Shown here: in pieces, positions 6,619 through 10,024 of the stretch
Position numbering within the stretch: position 1 is the first letter of the stretch
Layout: each line of letters begins with the position of its first letter
DNA from: Willaertia magna
Lineage: Eukaryota; Heterolobosea; Eutetramitea; Acrasida; Naegleriidae
Direction of reading: 5' to 3'
Length of the DNA stretch: 10,024 bases
Assembly (NCBI GenBank): GCA_902984215.1
Contig: CADWAF010000361.1
Span: 1 to 10,024, forward strand
Position numbers and translations under genes: made by a program
Notes under the pieces: model-generated
Seen by the model: the letters and a program-made list of their open reading frames with translations, nothing else
Databases searched by the model: none
What the model was told of the DNA's origin: nothing

Positions 6619-8520
6619 ATACTTGAGAATTATTAGAAGAATCATTACTACTAGTATCGTTTTCCAATTTCACTTTTTTAGTTGGTGGTGTTTTTAAAGT
6701 TGTTGATGGAGTATTATTATTTAATACATCTGCTAAATTACAATCTGTATTAATGTTATAACTGTGGATTTGATTATCATTTGGATATTTCCATTCTAAT
6801 GTCCATTCTGTAAAAAAGGAATTATGTGTAATATTTAATTGACCTATTGTTGCAGAAGAAGTTGATAAAAATTCATTGTTTTCTACAGCAACAACACTTT
6901 TTGATAAACGAAAATTGACCAACCACGTTTGACTTGCAGAAAGTGAACTATCATGACGATATATTTTATCTTCTCGTTGAAGATGAAATCTAAATGTCAC
7001 CTTATTAACATTTTCGTTATTATCAACAAAATTATCTCCATTATATTCAACAGCAATTTCTTCATCCATTATCTTGTATCTTTTATTTAATCTTTTACTA
7101 TTTTCATTATTCATTGAGGACCTTTGTGGTTCAGTATGAAAAACTCTTTCATTTAAACCTTTACATAAGCCAATAGTAAAAGAATCAATATAATCCGTTA
7201 CAGATTCATAATCATCATCATTAATACCTTGTTGTTTGTTACTGCCTTGTTGTTCTTGTTGTTGTTTGCCATTGTTATTGTTTTTATTATTTCTTCGTTT
7301 TGAAAGAATTAAAGTAAATTTTGGCATTATTGGAATAACAAGTGCAAATAACATTGGAAAATCAATCTTGTTATCCTTTTTCATGGGAATTTTAATAGGT
7401 TTTATAATTTTTAAATTATAAAAATAAAACCAATTAAAAAATATTTCTAAAAATGGATTTACCAAATTACAATTTTGTTTTAAAATATTTGCTATTTGTA
7501 AAAAGGCTCTTGTTTTTCCACGTAACATTGTTTCAGCATTCATCACTTCATTAATAGATAAATTTAAATCTATTGTAACTTTTAAAATTGATTGAAAATT
7601 TGCTGTATTCTTTACAACAAAAAAGAAATCATCTGAGTAAATTATATTTTTCCAATTAAAATATGAAATCTCTTCTTTCTTTTCTAATAAATTATGAAAA
7701 GATGACAATAAAAGAATGGAAATTCCTTGAGCTCCTTTACAAAGAGTAATAATTTCATTAACTATTAATTCTTTATCATTCACATTTATTTCATATTCAA
7801 TTTCAAATTGATAAATTAATTTCATTAAATCTTCCTTTTCAAAATAAGGAGCATAAATATGTTGTAATGCAACAACATTAGGAAATATTAAATCATTATT
7901 CATAGATACAATCTTTCTATAAATCACATCATTTTCCATTGGAGTATTAGAAACGGCAATAACAGAATGTAAGGCATGTATTTGATTGCATGCAATGTTT
8001 TCTTGTTTAATACTTCTTATTAAACTAAAAAATTTATATGAATCTGTATAGTTATGAATATCTGCATATTCATCAATTATTAAAAGTAAATTTTGATTAT
8101 TATAAAATCTTTTACAACTTAATAAATCATATAAAGAAATTCTTTCATTGACATCAACACTATTATTATCAACACTTTTAATACACTTATTTAAAAGATA
8201 TTTACTAATTTGATTTTCTAAAAATGTCATTATAGAAATATCACTACTTTTTTCACTTAAATTAACGTAAATTGGATATAAAAAAGGACGAACGAGTTCC
8301 ATTAATTCAAACATTTTTGTTGTTTTACCGGATTGTGAAGGTCCAATAAAATAGGAATAAAGAAATAAAGAGGGAATTGTTTTAGATGGTTAATTAAATT
8401 ATTGGTGAGCCATTCTTCAGAAGAAACAAAAAATTGAAGTTTCTTATCTACCTTACCGGTGGCCTGAAATGTTTTTTTTAATAATACGGGCGGCATAGGG
8501 ACCGCTTTTTCTTCAAACAT
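6611..8520 (-). CDS. P-loop NTPase (AAA+/STAND-like) with a frame break
   Basis: The ATG at 8520-8518 follows eight As and opens a frame of 47 residues (to about 8380). The rest continues in another frame down to TAA at 6611-6613, about 636 residues in all. In the second frame the Walker A motif GPSQSGKTT (8318-8344) follows the hydrophobic strand LFLYSYFI. Then come Walker B LLLIIDEYAD (about residue 145-154 counting from the first ATG) and a sensor-1-like strand VIAVSNTP. Helical segments resembling a lid domain follow, then a Gln/Asn-rich linker, a KRYKIMDEE-containing region and a beta-rich C-terminal part. The ORF beginning at 8314 lacks the P-loop, so it is not the true start. Joining needs a one-base change in an A4 run at 8380-8383; no GT-AG intron does it. 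The layout recalls ORC/Cdc6 or archaeal-type ATPases, but family membership is unsure. A UBA-like exon may follow. Confidence 0.7.
6622..6673 (-). other. Candidate 52-nt intron joining the NTPase to the UBA-like exon
   Basis: On the minus strand it starts GTGAAA and ends CTAATAATTCTCAAG, with a branch-like CTAAT and a pyrimidine-containing end. Splicing at phase 0 would join TPPTKK to YMHNLKAIL and continue to the UBA-like stop. The donor is weaker than the GTAAG donors of POC1. Retention instead gives a tail with KKVKLEND, which resembles a c-Myc-type nuclear localisation signal. Both forms are therefore readable. Confidence 0.4.
8318..8344 (-). other. Walker A (P-loop) motif
   Basis: GPSQSGKTT matches GxxxxGK[ST] exactly and is preceded by a beta-strand (LFLYSYFI). 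It lies upstream of the first Met of the long open frame, which shows that the coding region extends 5' of 8314. Confidence 0.85.
8380..8383 (-). other. Frameshift point in an A4 run before the P-loop
   Basis: Frame 1 reads NNLINHLK up to this run. The P-loop frame, closed by a TAA just upstream (about 8391), becomes protein-like right after it (IPSLFLYSYF). The stretch between that TAA and the Walker A motif contains no AG acceptor, so splicing cannot bridge the two. The likeliest single event is loss of one A from the run. Confidence 0.65.
8415..8456 (-). other. Possible 42-nt in-frame intron in the NTPase N-terminus
   Basis: GTAAGG begins and TTCTTCTGAAG ends a 42-nt stretch that looks like the genome's splice sites. 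It is a multiple of three with no stop, so the coding sequence reads with or without it; splicing would drop 14 residues (from about GKVDKK to VSSEE). It does not cure the frameshift. At this size it may simply be coding. Confidence 0.25.
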
Positions 8521-8529
8521 TTTTTTTTA

Positions 8530-9140
8530 TCCAATTTATTTTAATTGAAAAATTTTTGGATATATATCTTTCATTGTAAACTAATGGATCTAAAATTTCC
8601 AATTGTTCAAACTCTCTTTTGTGTTAAATCTTGTGACAACTCCTTGTTCCACATAAGAACCCATTTGCTTCTGGAAAGTTACACAAACTATCATACGTTT
8701 CAATTAAATTCTTTTTTAAAACTGCAATAACCATAATATATATATATAGGATAAATACTTTTAACCCTCTTGTCAACTGCTGCAAGAAGCCAAGTTGTCC
8801 AACCTTTCTTACAGAGAACCACTTCAAAAACGATTGGTTGGTTTGGGACTTAAAACATATGTGATAACCGTTCCAGTTGTAATTGCAATCTTTGTTAAAT
8901 CTTTAAGGTCATCTAAATTTGTATTTTTCTTTCCAATCATCCACATTAATCCTTCTTTCTTTTCTCTATTTAAATTATGAGTAATAAGAAATGCCACCAA
9001 ATAAATTTTCCATTTAAAATTTCTTTTGATGTAAGCCACACTTGGCTTGTCATATTTAAAACGTATGTGGTAGCTTCCATTCCATTAATAGTGTTAATTA
9101 AACGATAGGAATAATAAATTATTGGTAGAGGCCTCCACTA
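8530..9140 (-). pseudogene. Relic of a PhoPQ-activated pathogenicity-related (AprA-like) gene
   Basis: Five blocks in at least three frames, in the family's order, are visible on the minus strand. Block A (9140-8970) has YYSYRLINTING and TTYVLNMTSQVWLT. Block B (8990-8824) has GLMWMIGKKN. Block C (8819-8700) has KKGWTTWLLAAVDKRV. Block D (8655-8590) has YVEQGVVTRFNT. Block E (8608-8535) has EQLEILDPLVYNERY. These are hallmark segments of PF10142, which includes secreted proteins such as Dictyostelium AprA and has an alpha/beta-hydrolase-like fold. Each block ends in a stop or shifts frame. Between B and C the family should have roughly 80-100 residues that are absent, so there is an internal deletion. 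The GxSKRG-type elbow is damaged. No start or signal peptide survives, and the relic fades about 10 nt before the NTPase ATG. I regard it as a dead gene, not an intron-rich one, since no GT-AG pairs bridge the breaks. Confidence 0.78.
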
Positions 9141-9301
9141 CTACTTTATTTAAAAGAGAAACAGTAAAGATCTAACAATAGAAATAATAACAATAATTTT
9201 GGTTGACAACAAGCAATTTATCACCACTGCTTTCTTGTTATTGTTATTTTTTGGCTTTTTGCATTTTTTAGGGGCGAAAATTTTCAGACCATTTATTTAC
9301 A

Positions 9302-9343
9302 AAACGGTTCACTGTGAAAAACCGTTTGTGAAACAGCGGTTTT
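9302..9343. repeat. Two overlapping inverted repeats sharing a centre arm
   Basis: AAACGGTT (9302-9309) pairs with AACCGTTT (9320-9327). AAAACCG (9318-9324), inside the same arm, pairs with CGGTTTT (9337-9343). The middle arm can therefore form either of two mutually exclusive hairpins, or the three arms are tandem copies of a binding site with an ACCGTT (Myb-like) core. Confidence 0.6.
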
Positions 9344-9462
9344 AACTAATAAATTTTTTAAATAAAAAACTATTTTAATTAATTAAGATCATTTCACTGG
9401 TTTTTTAGCAATCTGATTAATTAACTTTTTTTTTAGAAATTAAAGGTTTTTTAAAATTCCAG

Positions 9463-9470
9463 TGGCGCCA
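9463..9470. promoter_or_regulatory. Palindromic E2F-like TGGCGCCA
   Basis: TGGCGCCA is the palindromic form of the E2F/DP core and stands alone in AT-rich DNA, 70 nt upstream of the SAP-gene ATG. A related GCGAAAA half-site is at 9274-9280. Function is inferred from the motif only. Confidence 0.35.
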
Positions 9471-9481
9471 ATAATTTTTTT

Positions 9482-9499
9482 AAAAAAAAAAAAAAAAAA
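9482..9499 (+). repeat. A18 homopolymer
   Basis: Eighteen consecutive As, 41 nt before the SAP-gene ATG. Such tracts are common nucleosome-excluding promoter elements in AT-rich genomes, and they are also weak points for sequencing accuracy. Confidence 0.8.
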
Positions 9500-9539
9500 G
9501 TTAAATAGCCTTCATCGATTCTAAGAAAAAACAAGAATT

Positions 9540-10024
9540 ATGCCAAAGGTAACGGATAAACTTAGATTATCGGACGAAAAACTAAGAGAATTATTTAACA
9601 GAACTGTATTTGAAGGAAAATCATTCGAATCATGTAAAAAACTAATAACAGAAGGTATTGTATTCTTTTTTTTAAATAAACTTTCTAACAACAAGGCTCT
9701 TTTTTCTAAATCAATTTTTATTACTAATAAACTTTTTAACAAAAAACTATGAAACTTTCTTATTAAACTTTATTATAAAACAATTTAAATTAAACTTAAT
9801 TATTAAACAAATTAAACTTAATTAAACTAAATAATTAAATAAAAAATAGATAATCTAGGAAAGTTTAAAGTAAATCAATTAAAAGAAATTCTAAGAGTTT
9901 TAAAATCAGAAATAAATGCAAGTATTTCTCTTTCCGGTAATAAAGATAATTTAATAGATAGAATTAAATCTTATATCTTTCAACATTCATCCGAACAAGA
10001 ACCTTCCACTCCAACAAGTAATAA
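9540..10024 (+). CDS. SAP-domain protein, N-terminal part (3' partial, one intron)
   Basis: Exon 1 is 9540-9654 (38 codons plus one base, starting MPKVTDKLRL). Exon 2 starts at 9850 and is open to the window edge. The spliced product has a SAP motif at about residues 41-82: GKFKVNQLKEILRVLKSE, then a short loop, then SLSGNKDNLIDRIKSYI. This is the helix-loop-helix pattern with the conserved hydrophobics, the Gly-x-Lys turn and the second helix L-I-x-R-I. SAP domains bind AT-rich scaffold DNA and occur in SUMO ligases of the PIAS/Siz type, RNA-processing and DNA-repair proteins. Later domains lie outside the window, so the subfamily is open. After the motif the chain turns Ser/Thr/Pro/Glu rich. 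The second acceptor (9858) would drop three residues but keep the frame. Confidence 0.75.
9655..9849 (+). other. SAP-gene intron (about 195 nt)
   Basis: The donor GTATTG follows the codon for Glu-38 (phase 1), and the acceptor is AAAAATAG at 9849. A second in-frame acceptor, ATCTAG, ends at 9858. Retention gives a stop at 9750-9752. It is longer than the POC1 introns, and its second half is made of repeats rich in TTAAA. Confidence 0.75.
9787..9824 (+). repeat. Tandem 22-bp period repeat inside the SAP intron
   Basis: AAATTAAACTTAATTA occurs at 9787-9802 and again at 9809-9824, a 22-bp period, with further partial TTAAAC copies around it. This explains the larger intron: local tandem duplication rather than an inserted element. 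Confidence 0.6.

Larger units (their letters stand above)
9141..9539. promoter_or_regulatory. AT-rich intergenic region upstream of the SAP gene
   Basis: About 400 nt without a supported gene. It holds a pair of 11-bp inverted AT arms (9186-9196 and 9238-9248) and a GC-containing GGGGCGAAAATTTTC at 9271-9285. Further on are two overlapping hairpins at 9302-9343, a palindromic TGGCGCCA at 9463-9470, and a run of 18 As at 9482-9499. It should contain the SAP-gene promoter and perhaps the decayed 5' part of the PhoPQ-related relic; I could not align any residues of that here. Confidence 0.5.

Noticed and set aside
7236..7421. Hydrophobic Leu/Cys-rich plus-strand ORF resembling a membrane peptide
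   Set aside because: It is the antisense of the Gln/Asn-rich linker of the NTPase, which turns into Leu/Cys codons on the opposite strand.
6611..8520. Naming the NTPase ORC4
   Set aside because: Walker A and B fit any AAA+/STAND protein; the C-terminal half shows no ORC4 winged-helix pattern I can recognise.
8730..8750. (AT)n run as a TATA or promoter signal
   Set aside because: It lies inside the relic and is a simple-sequence stretch in AT-rich DNA; no start is positioned for it.
8545..8980. Short plus-strand ORFs at 8545-8730 and 8795-8980
   Set aside because: They are antisense to the PhoPQ-related relic and show no domain pattern; the minus-strand residues explain the region better.
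9186..9248. 11-bp AT inverted arms as transposon ends
   Set aside because: Arms are AT/AC simple sequence with no target duplication and no transposase; they probably arose by chance.
1..10024. CRISPR, operon-like, tRNA or rRNA features
   Set aside because: No regularly spaced repeats, cloverleaf-like blocks or rRNA signatures were seen, and the genes have eukaryotic introns.

Overview
The window looks like nuclear DNA of an AT-rich protist. It has short GT-AG introns (61, 69 and about 195 nt), genes closely packed on both strands, TAA and TAG used as stops, A-rich leaders directly before several ATGs, and many Asn/Ser homopolymer runs in the proteins. One gene is a clear POC1, a centriole protein, so the organism should build centrioles or basal bodies at some stage. 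With a PhoPQ-related/AprA-like relic and the RCC1, WD40 and SAP families, my first guess is an amoeboflagellate of the Naegleria/heterolobosean type. This is an inference, not an identification. Nothing looks bacterial, viral or organellar.

Layout, left to right. (1) 2-286 (+) is the 3' end of an RCC1-repeat gene. (2) 334-831 (-) is a small coiled-coil protein I cannot name, convergent with it. (3) 897-2895 (-) is POC1 in three exons, with seven WD40 repeats, the POC1 signature helix and a long low-complexity tail. (4) 2896-3290 is a divergent promoter region with two E2F-like motifs. (5) 3291-6299 (+) is an intronless 1002-residue helical protein of unknown function. (6) 6481-8520 (-) is a P-loop NTPase of the AAA+/STAND kind. 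Its reading frame breaks once just before the Walker A motif. At its 3' end lies a UBA-like domain in another frame, which a 52-nt candidate intron would join in frame. (7) 8530-9140 (-) is a decayed, frameshifted and internally deleted relic of a PhoPQ-activated pathogenicity-related (AprA-like) gene. (8) 9141-9539 is AT-rich intergenic DNA with overlapping hairpins and E2F-like GC motifs. (9) 9540-10024 (+) is the 5' end of a SAP-domain gene with one intron.

The genes do not form an obvious pathway. At most, POC1 (centriole duplication), RCC1 and SAP (often nuclear or chromatin linked) fit a cell-cycle theme, and E2F-like motifs occur upstream of three starts. The most informative observations are the PhoPQ-related relic and the frame break plus hidden UBA-like exon of the NTPase gene. 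I see no rRNA, tRNA, CRISPR array or intact mobile element.
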